The position numbers and the translations under genes were made by a program. A stretch of DNA of 64,000 bases from CAVVSD01 sp963750895 (lineage in GTDB: Bacteria; Actinomycetota; Thermoleophilia; Solirubrobacterales; Solirubrobacteraceae): positions 186,001 through 250,000 of the forward strand of contig CAVVSD010000003.1 in NCBI GenBank assembly GCA_963750895.1. Direction: 5' to 3'. This document shows positions 7,708 through 20,297 of the stretch, piece after piece. Numbering within the stretch: the first letter of the stretch is position 1; each line of letters opens with the position of its first letter. The notes beneath the pieces are model-generated. The model did no database searches and was not told the DNA's origin. It saw only the letters and a program-made list of their open reading frames with translations.

Positions 7708-8781
7708 GTGAGCACCACGGCGGCGCCGACCTGGCAGACGACGCGCATCCGGCGCTCGGTCTGCTCCGGTCCCGGCATCACACGCGTCCGTCGCGGGCGC
7801 GGCTTCGGCTACATCGACGACGAGGGACGACCCGTCGACGAGCCGGAGATCCTGACGCGGATCGAGGAGCTCGTGATCCCACCCGCGTGGCAGGACGTGT
7901 GGATCTGCCCGTATCCCGGCGGCCACATCCAGGCCACCGGGATGGACGATCGCGGTCGCAAGCAGTACCTCTACCACCCGAAGTGGCGCGCCTCGCGCGA
8001 CCGCGAGAAGTTCGAGGACATGCTCGAGTTCGCGCACGCCCTGCCGGCGCTGCGCGAGCACGTCGACGCCGACCTGGCGCGTGACGACCTCTCGCGCGAG
8101 CACGTCCTCGCCGCCGCCACCCGGCTGCTCGACCGCGGCTTCTTCCGGATCGGGTCCGAGGACTACGCGGTCACGAACGAGACGTACGGACTGGCCACGA
8201 TCCGCAAGAGCCACGTGCGCCTGCGCGACGACCGCATCCTCTTCGACTACCCGGCGAAGAGCGGCAAGCGCCGGGTGCAGTCCGTCGTCGACCCGGAGGT
8301 CGCCGAGGTCGTCGCCGCGCTCAAGCGTCGCCGGGGCGGCGGGGTCGAGCTGCTCGCGTACAAGCGCAACCGCCGCTGGGTCGACCTGCGCTCGCCGGAC
8401 ATCAACGAGTACCTCAAGGACTCCACGGGCCTGGACATCAGCGCCAAGGACTTCCGCACGTGGGGCGCGACGGTCCTCGCCGCGGTCGCGCTCGCCGTCG
8501 CGGCGCCGAACGTCACGACGAAGACCGCGAGCAAGCGCGCGATGTCGCACGCGATCAAGGAGGTCGCCCACTACCTCGGCAACACGCCGGCGGTGGCGCG
8601 TGCGTCCTACATCGACCCGCGGGTGTTCGACACGTACCAGCAGGGCCTCACGATCGGCCCCGCGCTCGCCGAGATCGGCGATGACGAGGACGCGACGGCG
8701 ATCCAGGGCCCTGCTGAGGTGGCGGTGCTGGACCTGCTCGAGGGCGTGCGCTCCTCGGAGCATCTCGAGCGCGTGACGTAG
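7708..8781 (+). CDS. DNA topoisomerase IB (eukaryote/poxvirus-like)
   Basis: The 357-residue protein has the N-terminal domain of bacterial type IB topoisomerases (RGRGFGYIDDEGRP, IPPAWQDVWICPYPGGHIQATG, GRKQYLYHPKWR). The catalytic C-terminal domain carries the active-site Arg/Lys residues (RIGSEDYAVTNETYGLATI, KDFRTWGATVLAA) and the nucleophilic Tyr in RASYIDPRVF. It relaxes supercoils through a 3'-phosphotyrosyl intermediate. The GTG at 7708 lies 29 nt after the Ku stop, so the genes may be co-transcribed. TACGGC 6 nt upstream is close to a -10 box. Confidence 0.95.
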   Translation: MSTTAAPTWQTTRIRRSVCSGPGITRVRRGRGFGYIDDEGRPVDEPEILTRIEELVIPPAWQDVWICPYPGGHIQATGMDDRGRKQYLYHPKWRASRDREKFEDMLEFAHALPALREHVDADLARDDLSREHVLAAATRLLDRGFFRIGSEDYAVTNETYGLATIRKSHVRLRDDRILFDYPAKSGKRRVQSVVDPEVAEVVAALKRRRGGGVELLAYKRNRRWVDLRSPDINEYLKDSTGLDISAKDFRTWGATVLAAVALAVAAPNVTTKTASKRAMSHAIKEVAHYLGNTPAVARASYIDPRVFDTYQQGLTIGPALAEIGDDEDATAIQGPAEVAVLDLLEGVRSSEHLERVT

Positions 8782-8796
8782 GCCGCCCGCAACACG

Positions 8797-8820
8797 TTAG
8801 GGTTCCCTCATATGAGGGTT
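8797..8820. promoter_or_regulatory. Palindromic operator candidate upstream of efeU
   Basis: CCCTCATATGAGGG (8805-8818) is a perfect 14-bp palindrome preceded by TTAGGG (8797-8802). Aligned with the IdeR/DtxR 19-bp consensus, the stretch beginning at 8797 matches 12 positions by eye. The right arm supplies GAGGG, the likely ribosome binding site for the ATG at 8829, so a bound repressor would cover it. Iron-dependent control is inference from the gene content. Confidence 0.5.
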
Positions 8821-8828
8821 GCCTACAT

Positions 8829-9689
8829 ATGAGCGTCCTCGCAACTCTGCCGGTCGTGCAGTTCGTCATCGGGCTGCGCGAGGGGGTCGAGGCTGCGCTC
8901 GTCGTCGGCATCGTGGCGACGTTCCTGCACCAGAGCGGGCACAGCGACGCGCTGCGCTGGATGTGGGCCGGGGTCGCGCTCGCGATCGGCGTGTGCATCG
9001 CAGTGGCCGCGGTGCTCGAGGTCGTCGACCAGAACCTGCCGCAGCGCCAGCAGGAGGGCTTCGAGGCGATCGTCGGCCTCGTCGCGGTCGCGATGGTCAC
9101 CTACATGATCGTCTACATGCGCCGTCACGCCCGCGAGATGGGCGGTGAGCTGCGTGGCGGCGCGGCGCGGGCGCTCGCGGTCGGCTCGGCGTGGAGCCTC
9201 ATCGCGATGGCGTTCCTCGCGGTCATGCGCGAGGGCCTCGAGACGGCGCTCTTCCTGCTCGCGACGTTCCAGTCGTCCCTGGGCGTCAGCCCGCTCGGCG
9301 CCGGTCTCGGCGCGCTCGCAGGGCTGCTCGTCGCGGCCGCGATCGGCTGGGGGATCTACCGCGGCGGCGTCCGCCTGGACCTGTCGCGCTTCTTCCGCGT
9401 CACCGCCGTGCTGCTCGTGATCATCGCTGCCGGCCTGCTGTCCAGCGCGGTGCATCACGCCGCCGAGGCCGGGATGTTCACCGGTCTGAGCGACCAGGCG
9501 CTCGACCTCTCGGCGGTGATCGTCCCGAGCTCGGACTCGGTGACCACGGGCCTCATCACCGGCCTGTTCGGGATCTACCCCTTCCCGACGGACGCAGAGG
9601 TGCTCGTGTGGCTGCTCTACGCGGTCCCGATCCTCGCGTTCGTCCTCTGGCCCAGCTCCGTTCCACGACGTCGACTGGACACCGCATGA
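8829..9689 (+). CDS. efeU: EfeU ferrous/ferric iron permease (FTR1 family)
   Basis: The 286-residue membrane protein has about seven helices and the two iron-binding motifs of the family: REGVE in helix 1 (GLREGVEAALVVG) and REGLE in helix 4 (VMREGLETALFLL). It is the membrane channel of the EfeUOB iron uptake system. Its stop overlaps the efeO start (ATGA), and efeO and efeB follow without gaps, so the three form one operon. Confidence 0.95.
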   Translation: MSVLATLPVVQFVIGLREGVEAALVVGIVATFLHQSGHSDALRWMWAGVALAIGVCIAVAAVLEVVDQNLPQRQQEGFEAIVGLVAVAMVTYMIVYMRRHAREMGGELRGGAARALAVGSAWSLIAMAFLAVMREGLETALFLLATFQSSLGVSPLGAGLGALAGLLVAAAIGWGIYRGGVRLDLSRFFRVTAVLLVIIAAGLLSSAVHHAAEAGMFTGLSDQALDLSAVIVPSSDSVTTGLITGLFGIYPFPTDAEVLVWLLYAVPILAFVLWPSSVPRRRLDTA

Positions 9690-10840
9690 TCAGGATCACC
9701 GCCGCAGGCGCACTCGTCTGCGCAGCCGCAGCGCTCGCCGCGTGCGGCGGCTCGGACGACACGACCACGAGCACGACGGCGAGCGCCGGGCCGGCGAAGG
9801 AGCTGAAGTTCGAGCTGACGGACGGCGGCTGCACGCCCGCGAACGCCAAGGTCGAGGCGGGCGCGGTGAAGATCGTCGCGTCGAACCCGGCGAGCACGAA
9901 GACCGACGAGATCGAGCTCAAGAACGCCGACGGGATCATCATGGGCGAGCGCGAGAACCTCGCGCCGGGACTGTCGGCGGACTTCACGCTGAACCTGCAG
10001 CCCGGCGAGTACACGCTCAACTGCACGTTCGGGAACGCGCAGCGCGACAACGGCAAGCTCACCGTGACCGGGACCGCCTCCGGGACGAAGGCCGACGACG
10101 CGCTGCTCGCGGCGGCGGTCGCGGACTACAAGGACTACGTCGGGAAGGAGACCGGCGACCTCGTCGACTCGACGAAGCGGTTCACCGCCGCGCTGCGCGC
10201 GGGCGACCTCGCCAAGGCCAAGGACCTCTTCGGCCCGACGCGGTTCCACTACGAGGCGGTCGAGCCGATCGCCGAGAGCTTCGGCGACCTCGACCCGGAG
10301 ATCGACGCCCGCGTGAACGACGTCTCCGACCCGGCGAAGTGGACGGGCTTCCACCGCATCGAGCAGATCCTCTGGCGCGACGGCACGACGAAGGGCACGG
10401 AGCGCTACGCCGCCGAGCTGCAGGCCGACGTCGACGATCTCAACGCCAAGATCGCCGACCTGAAGCTCCAGCCCGCGCAGGTGGCCAACGGCGCGGTCGG
10501 CCTGCTCGACGAGGTCTCGGCGAGCAAGATCACGGGCGAGGAGGACCGCTACTCGCACACCGACCTCTCGGACTTCGCCGCGAACGTCGCGGGTGCGCGT
10601 GCTGCGTTCGACGCGCTCGAGCCGGTGCTCCTCGAGCAGGGCGACCGGCAGCTCGTGACCCAGATCGACGAGCGCATGTCGGCCGTCGAGCAGGGGATCG
10701 ACCGCTACAAGCGCGACACGCCGCTCGGCTACGCCACCTACGCCGCGCTGACCCCGGCCGACCGGCGCCGGCTGGCCCAGCAGGTGACGTCGCTCGCCGA
10801 GCCGCTCTCGCTCGTGGCGGGGAAGGTCCTCAACAGCTGA
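9686..10840 (+). CDS. efeO: EfeO iron-uptake lipoprotein (cupredoxin plus M75 imelysin-like domain)
   Basis: The 384-residue protein has a lipoprotein signal ending LAACGG (Cys20), a Thr/Ser linker, then a cupredoxin-like domain at about 35-130 (EYTLNCTFGN). The M75/imelysin domain at about 140-380 holds the metal-binding HxxE motif in GFHRIEQILW. It should bind extracytoplasmic iron and deliver it to EfeU. The ATG at 9686 overlaps the efeU stop by 4 nt; its own stop shares a base with the efeB ATG (TGATG). Confidence 0.94.
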   Translation: MIRITAAGALVCAAAALAACGGSDDTTTSTTASAGPAKELKFELTDGGCTPANAKVEAGAVKIVASNPASTKTDEIELKNADGIIMGERENLAPGLSADFTLNLQPGEYTLNCTFGNAQRDNGKLTVTGTASGTKADDALLAAAVADYKDYVGKETGDLVDSTKRFTAALRAGDLAKAKDLFGPTRFHYEAVEPIAESFGDLDPEIDARVNDVSDPAKWTGFHRIEQILWRDGTTKGTERYAAELQADVDDLNAKIADLKLQPAQVANGAVGLLDEVSASKITGEEDRYSHTDLSDFAANVAGARAAFDALEPVLLEQGDRQLVTQIDERMSAVEQGIDRYKRDTPLGYATYAALTPADRRRLAQQVTSLAEPLSLVAGKVLNS

Positions 10841-12060
10841 TGGAGGGCTTCACGCGACGCCGCGCGCTGCTCGCCGGCGGCGGGGCCCTCGGGCTCGCCG
10901 CCGCGGGTGGCGCCGGCTTCGCGGCCGGCGAGTCGGCGGCGTCGGGCGACGCGTCGGCGGGCGACGACGTCATCGCCTTCGAGGGCGCGCATCAGGCCGG
11001 CGTGGCGACACCGGCGCAGGCGCGGCTCGTGTTCGGCGCGTTCGACCTCACGTCGGAGCGCCCGGCGGATCTGCGCGAGCTGCTGCGCGCCTGGACGGAC
11101 GCGGCGCGGCGGATGACGGCGGGGGAGGCGACAGGCCCGGTCGAGGGCGCGGCCGAGGTGCCGCCGGCCGACACCGGTGAGGCCGTCGGCCTCGGCGCGC
11201 GGCGGCTCACGATCACCGTGGGGCTCGGGCCCGCGGTCTTCGAGCGCCTCGGGCTCGAGCAGCGCCGGCCCGCAGGCCTGCGCGCGCTGCCCGCGCTCGC
11301 GGGCGATCAGCTCGACCCGGCCCGCACGGGCGGCGACCTGTGCGTCCAGGCCTGCGCGGACGATCCCCAGGTCGCGTTCCACGCCGTGCGCAACCTCCTG
11401 CGCATCGGCCGGGGGATGGCGGAGCTGCGCTGGATGCAGCTCGGCTTCGGCAGCAACACGGCGACCACCACCGACGAGGCGACGCCGCGCAACCTCATGG
11501 GCTTCAAGGACGGCACGCGCAACCTGCGCGTGGACGACGCGGCGAGCATGGACCGCTTCGTGTGGGTCGGCGCGGAGGAGCCGCAGGCCTGGTTCCGCGG
11601 AGGGACCTACGTCGTCGCGCGCCGGATCCGGATGCTCATCGAGGCCTGGGACCGCGACAGCCTCGGCGACCAGGAGGCCGTCATCGGGCGTCGCAAGGCG
11701 TCGGGCGCGCCGCTCAGCGGCACGAAGGAGTTCGATCCGCCCGACCTGGGCGGCCCGGCGATCGCGGCGAACGCCCACATCCGCCTCGCCGCGCCGTCCA
11801 CGAACGGCGGCGTCAGGATCCTCCGGCGCGGCTACGCGTACACGGACGGGATCGACGCCCGCACCGGGCTGCTCGACGCCGGCCTGTTCTTCATCTGCTT
11901 CCAGCGCGACCCCGCGACCGGCTTCGTCGCGATCCAGCGCAGGCTCGGCGCGTCCGACGCCCTCGGCGAGTACATCCAGCACACCGGCGGCGGCCTGTTC
12001 GCGATCCTGCCCGGCGTGCGCCGCGGGCAGTACCTCGGCCAGGGCCTCTCCTCGCGCTAG
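10840..12060 (+). CDS. efeB: EfeB DyP-type haem peroxidase, Tat-exported
   Basis: The 406-residue protein begins with a twin-arginine signal (FTRRRALLAGGGALGLAAAG). It has the DyP motif GFKDGTRN (catalytic Asp in GxxDG) and the proximal haem-ligand region NAHIRLAAP, followed by RRGYAYTDG. It is the third component of EfeUOB and is thought to oxidise ferrous iron or act on haem outside the membrane. The gene overlaps efeO by one base. Its TAG stop falls in the same CTAG as the likely original stop of the convergent STAS gene. Confidence 0.95.
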   Translation: MEGFTRRRALLAGGGALGLAAAGGAGFAAGESAASGDASAGDDVIAFEGAHQAGVATPAQARLVFGAFDLTSERPADLRELLRAWTDAARRMTAGEATGPVEGAAEVPPADTGEAVGLGARRLTITVGLGPAVFERLGLEQRRPAGLRALPALAGDQLDPARTGGDLCVQACADDPQVAFHAVRNLLRIGRGMAELRWMQLGFGSNTATTTDEATPRNLMGFKDGTRNLRVDDAASMDRFVWVGAEEPQAWFRGGTYVVARRIRMLIEAWDRDSLGDQEAVIGRRKASGAPLSGTKEFDPPDLGGPAIAANAHIRLAAPSTNGGVRILRRGYAYTDGIDARTGLLDAGLFFICFQRDPATGFVAIQRRLGASDALGEYIQHTGGGLFAILPGVRRGQYLGQGLSSR

Positions 12061-12432
12061 GCCGCGTCGCCCTTCGATGGCGTCGTCGAGCGCCGCGAAC
12101 GCGTCGGCGCGGCTGGGGACGATCGTGAAGATCTGATCCAGCCCCGTGATCTCGAAGGTCTTGGCGATGCTCGAGTCGGTGTTGACGACGGCGAGCGCGC
12201 CGCCCCGTGAGCGCAGCCGCTTCACGGCACCGATGAGCACGCCGAGCGCCGTCGAGTCCAGGAAGGACACCTCGGAGAGGTCGATCGCGATCCTGTGCTG
12301 GCCGCCCTCGATGGCGTCGGTGAGGCCCTTCTTGAGCTCCGGGGCCGTGAACAGGTCGATCTCGCCGCGAGCGGCGATGACGTAGTGCCCGGCTTCGGAC
12401 CCCTGCTCGATGATGGAGAACTCAGGCGGCAT
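12057..12432 (-). CDS. STAS-domain anti-sigma factor antagonist (RsbV-like), C-terminus probably frameshifted
   Basis: The N-terminal ~110 residues are a clear STAS domain (ARGEIDLFTAPELKKGL, IDLSEVSFLDSTALGVLIGA) with the phosphorylatable Ser in DSTALG. It would bind and neutralise an RsbW-type anti-sigma kinase. As written, the frame runs on through DAIEGRRGLARG for hundreds of codons antisense to efeB. Removing one base from the GGG at 12070-12072 gives DDAIEGDAA and a stop at 12057-12059, a normal length of about 125. I therefore end it at 12057. It lies 18 nt downstream of the partner genes and also has its own -10 box. Confidence 0.82.
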
Positions 12433-12440
12433 GCGGGGGC

Positions 12441-12446
12441 AGTGTA
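12441..12446 (-). promoter_or_regulatory. -10 box (TACACT) for the STAS gene
   Basis: On the minus strand TACACT is 8 nt before the ATG at 12432. It could let the antagonist be transcribed apart from the two upstream genes as a leaderless or near-leaderless mRNA. Confidence 0.35.
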
Positions 12447-12450
12447 GGAC

Positions 12451-12846
12451 TCAGGAGGACAGCGAGACCAGGATCACGAGGTGCTCCCCGGCGTCGCCTG
12501 GCTCGACCGTCACCTGCTGGGAGACCTGCTCGACGATGTTGCCCACGCCCGGCAGCTCCGCGGCCGCGAGGAGGCGCTTGCCGCCGTCCGGCGCGAGCGG
12601 CCCGATGCGCAGGACGAGCTCGTCCTGCGTCGTCCGGATGTGCACCTGCAGCCCCGCGCCGTCGTCCGAGTGGGACGGCCCGTGCGCGGCGATCGCGTCG
12701 GACACGAGCAACACGTCGTCGAGGCGATCCACGGGTGCGTCCGCGCGCGCCGCCAGCATCCCGATCACTCGCCCCAGCACCGGGCCGACGAGGCTTTCGC
12801 GCCGCAGGATCACGGTCGCCTCGTTGCTCGGATCGGGGCGGGTCAT
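12451..12846 (-). CDS. Uncharacterised protein between RsbW-like and STAS genes
   Basis: The product is 131 residues, alpha/beta in character, with LVGPVLGRVIGMLAARADAPVDRLDDVLLVSDAIAAH near the N-terminus and a strand-rich C-terminus. It has no catalytic motif I recognise. The N-terminal helical part resembles the start of histidine-kinase-like ATPase folds (a helix with a D/DA pair where the N-box would be), but the ATP-binding glycines are absent. A pseudo-kinase regulator is a guess. Its ATG shares a base with the stop of the upstream RsbW-like gene (TGATG). Confidence 0.7.
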   Translation of the reverse strand: MTRPDPSNEATVILRRESLVGPVLGRVIGMLAARADAPVDRLDDVLLVSDAIAAHGPSHSDDGAGLQVHIRTTQDELVLRIGPLAPDGGKRLLAAAELPGVGNIVEQVSQQVTVEPGDAGEHLVILVSLSS

Positions 12847-13238
12847 CAGCCCTCGATCCGGAAGGTCATGCGCACTTCCGTCGCATCGTCCTCCCCGGTC
12901 CCGAGCTCCAACGACTCGGTCAGGGTGGCGATGAGCGGCAGCCCCAGGCCGAGGCCGGGGGAGTCCGCACGGGGCACGACACCGCGTCCCTCGTCGCGCA
13001 CGACGACGCTCAGCTCCGACTCCCCGAGCGCGGCCCGGATCTCCATCGGGCCCTCGACGTCCGGGTACGCGTGGATCACCACGTTCGTGCACGCCTCGGT
13101 CACCGCGAGCTTGATGTCCGAGAGCAGCTGCTCGGGCATCGAGAGCGCCTCTCCGAGCCCTCCGAAGGCGTGTCGGACGACCGCGACGTTCTCGGCGCGG
13201 GCGGGGAGTGAGAGGACGAGGTCTGGCGAGGCTGACAT
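12846..13238 (-). CDS. RsbW/SpoIIAB-like anti-sigma serine kinase
   Basis: The 130-residue protein has the GHKL ATPase fold of anti-sigma kinases: N-box EACTNVVIHAYPD, G1 box VVRDEGRGVVP, and a G2-like GLGLGLPLI. Such proteins hold a SigB-family sigma factor and phosphorylate the STAS antagonist. It heads a three-gene minus-strand unit (kinase, unknown, STAS) that forms a partner-switching module. Which sigma factor it controls is not shown; the SigB-type gene at the left edge is one candidate. It is divergent from gltB. Confidence 0.9.
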   Translation of the reverse strand: MSASPDLVLSLPARAENVAVVRHAFGGLGEALSMPEQLLSDIKLAVTEACTNVVIHAYPDVEGPMEIRAALGESELSVVVRDEGRGVVPRADSPGLGLGLPLIATLTESLELGTGEDDATEVRMTFRIEG

Positions 13239-13349
13239 TGACGCGATCCGTGCAGGCGCACCGGTCCTGCCCGCGCGAGTGCCGTCCTATGCGCGTTGCT
13301 ACCCTTTGCCCTCGCCTCCAAGTGCCCAGAGCCGCCCGGGAGCACTGCT

Positions 13350-17896
<4,547 letters not shown>

Positions 17897-17904
<8 letters not shown>

Positions 17905-19390
17905 GGTCGGAGCCTTCCTGAAGATCGACCGGCACGGCGTCGTCTACCGCGACCCGGCGGAGCGTGCGAGCGACTACCACGAGTTCCTCGTCCAGCGGCC
18001 CGACGCCGAGCTGCGCGACCAGGGCGCGCGCTGCATGGAGTGCGGCGTGCCGTTCTGCCACAACGGCTGCCCGCTGGGCAACCTGATCCCGGACTGGAAC
18101 GACCTCGTCTACCGCGATCGCTGGCGCGACGCCATCGCGCAGCTGCACGCGACGAACAACTTCCCCGAGTTCACCGGCCGCCTGTGCCCGGCCCCCTGTG
18201 AGGCCGCCTGCGTCCTGGAGATCCGCGAGGGCGACGCGGTCACGATCAAGCAGATCGAGAACTCGATCATCGACCGCGCGTGGTCGGAGGGCTGGGTCGT
18301 CCCGCAGCCGCCGCTGCTGGAGACCGGTCGCTCGGTCGGCGTGGTCGGCGCTGGTCCCGCGGGCATGGCGGCGGCGCAGCAGCTGCGCCGCGCGGGCCAT
18401 GCGGTGACGCTCTACGAGCGCGACGAGTTCGCCGGCGGCCTCGTCCGCTTCGGCGTGCCGGACTTCAAGATCGAGAAGTACGTCGTGGAGCGGCGCGTCG
18501 ACCAGATGCGCGAGGAGGGCGTCGACGTCCAGCTCGGCGTCGACGTCGGCGTGGACGTGACGTTCGACGAGCTGCGCGCGCGTCATGACGCGGTCGTGCT
18601 CTCCACCGGCTCGCGCGTCCCGCGCGACCTCGGGGTCCCCGGCCGCGAGCTCGACGGCATCCACTTCGCGATGGACTACCTGTACGCCCGCACGCGCTTC
18701 GTGCAGAGCGGGATCGACGCCGAGATCAGCGCGGCCGGCAAGCACGTCGTCGTGATCGGCGGCGGCGACACCGGCGCCGACTGCGTCGGGCAGTCGGTCC
18801 GCGAGGGCGCCGAGGCGGTCGTGCAGCTCGAGCTGCTGCCCGAGCCGCCCACCCAGCGGCCCGACGATCGCACGCCGTGGCCGCTGTGGCCGCAGAAGTT
18901 CCGCCTCTCCTACGCGATGGAGGAGGCCAAGACCGTCGGTCTCGGCGAGCAGGACTTCGCGATCACGACCACGCACCTCTCGGGTGAGGACGGTCGCGTG
19001 ACGACGCTGCACGCCGCGCAGGCCGAGCCGGCGCCGCCGTTCGCGCCGATCGACGGCACGGAGTTCGAGATCAAGGCCGACCTCGTGCTGCTCGCGATGG
19101 GCTTCCTGCATCCCGAGCAGGAGCTGCTCGACCAGGTCGGCGTCCAGAAGGACCCGCGCGGCAACGTGAAGGCCGTCTCGCCGTACACGACGTCGGTGCC
19201 CGGCGTGTTCGCCGCCGGCGACGCGCGCCGCGGCCAGTCGCTCATCGTCTGGGCGATCAACGAGGGCCGCCAGTGCGCCCGCATGGTCGATCGCTACCTC
19301 GGCGGCCTCGTCGACCACCTGTCCCACGGGGACGCCGACGAGGGGCCCGAGGGCCCGCCGCAGAACCCGGACGGCGCCCTCGCGACCTAG
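17897..19390 (+). CDS. gltD: Glutamate synthase small subunit
   Basis: The 497-residue flavoprotein starts with the cysteine clusters that hold two [4Fe-4S] centres (CMECGVPFCHNGCPLGN, CPAPCEAAC). An FAD-binding GAGPAGMAAAQQL and an NADPH-binding VVIGGGDTGADC follow, with the closing motif GVFAAGDARRGQSL. It passes electrons from NADPH to GltB. Its ATG lies 8 nt inside the end of gltB, so the pair is coupled, which argues that gltB is meant to be translated to its end. Confidence 0.96.
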
Positions 19391-19394
19391 GGCG

Positions 19395-20288
19395 GTGGCG
19401 CTCCGGCTGACGACCGACGACGTCGGCGCCGCCGAGCGCTTCTCCTACTGGCGCGAGCTCATCTGCGACACCTTCGTCGGGCTCGACGCCGAGCGGCCCG
19501 GGCGCGGGTTCACCGGCACCCTGGTGTCCGCGCCGCTGGGCCCGCTGCGACTCACCGAGGTGCGCTCGGTCGCGCAGCACGTCGTGCGCTCGCCGCGCCA
19601 GATCGAGCGCGGCAGGGACGACGACGTCCTCGTCAGCGTGCAGCGTGCCGGCCGCGGGCTCGTCCGCCAGGACGGCCGCGAGGCGTTGCTGCGCCCCGGC
19701 GAGCTCGCGCTCTACGACGCCGCGCGGCCCTACACGCTGACCTTCGACGCGCCGTTCGCGCAGGCGGTGTTCCAGCTGCCGCGCGCCTTGCTGGCCGAGC
19801 GCCTGGGGTCGCTCGACGGGCTCACGGCCTCGCGCGCGATCGCGCCGCCCGGGCTGAGCTCGGCGGCCGACGGCGAGCAGGCGCTGGACCTGCTCGCGGC
19901 GACGCTCGGCGCACTGCTGGGCCGGGCCGCGTCGCCCGCCGAGGCGCATCGCCGCGCGATCCGCCTGCACGTCGAGCGCAGGCTCGGGGACCCCGGACTC
20001 ACGCCGGCGGCGATCGCCGCCGCGAACGCGCTCTCACCCCGCTACGTGCACCGGCTGTGGGCGCAGGAAGGCTCGGAGACGCTGGGCCGCCACATCCTGC
20101 GGCGGCGGCTGGAGCGCGCCCGCGCGGACCTCGAACACGGTGCGGACACGGTCACGCAGGTCGCGTTCCGCTGGGGCTTCCGCAGCCCGGCGCACTTCTC
20201 GCGCGCCTACCGCCGGCACTTCGGGGCCGCTCCGAGCGAGCACCGGCAGGTCGCTCTCGGTCAAGCAGGGCCCGCGCCGGCGAACTAG
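19395..20288 (+). CDS. AraC-family regulator with AraC-binding-like sensor domain
   Basis: The 297-residue protein has an N-terminal ligand-binding domain of the AraC_binding_2 type (RFSYWRELICDTFVGLD; LRPGELALYDAARPYTLTF). The C-terminal double helix-turn-helix includes ILRRRLERARADLEH and TVTQVAFRWGFRSPAHFSRAYRRHFG. It starts 4 nt after gltD but directly precedes a nitrilase. Nitrilase genes in other actinobacteria are often controlled by an adjacent AraC protein (NitR), so the nitrilase is its likely target. Confidence 0.9.
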   Translation: MALRLTTDDVGAAERFSYWRELICDTFVGLDAERPGRGFTGTLVSAPLGPLRLTEVRSVAQHVVRSPRQIERGRDDDVLVSVQRAGRGLVRQDGREALLRPGELALYDAARPYTLTFDAPFAQAVFQLPRALLAERLGSLDGLTASRAIAPPGLSSAADGEQALDLLAATLGALLGRAASPAEAHRRAIRLHVERRLGDPGLTPAAIAAANALSPRYVHRLWAQEGSETLGRHILRRRLERARADLEHGADTVTQVAFRWGFRSPAHFSRAYRRHFGAAPSEHRQVALGQAGPAPAN

Positions 20289-20291
20289 CGT
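20286..20291 (+). promoter_or_regulatory. -10 box (TAGCGT) for the nitrilase gene
   Basis: TAGCGT, which includes the TAG stop of the AraC gene, ends 6 nt before the ATG at 20298. This is leaderless-type spacing. Confidence 0.45.
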
Positions 20292-20297
20292 CGCGTC

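Noticed and set aside
5341..8781. Very long plus-strand open frame (over 1100 codons) spanning the TAXI, Ku and topoisomerase region
   Set aside because: Only its last third is the topoisomerase. The rest is an Arg/Ala-rich shadow of other genes, a product of high GC and few stop codons.
10738..12056. STAS gene running on for over 400 codons antisense to efeB
   Set aside because: The run-on has no domain and shadow composition; one-base correction gives a normal stop at 12057.
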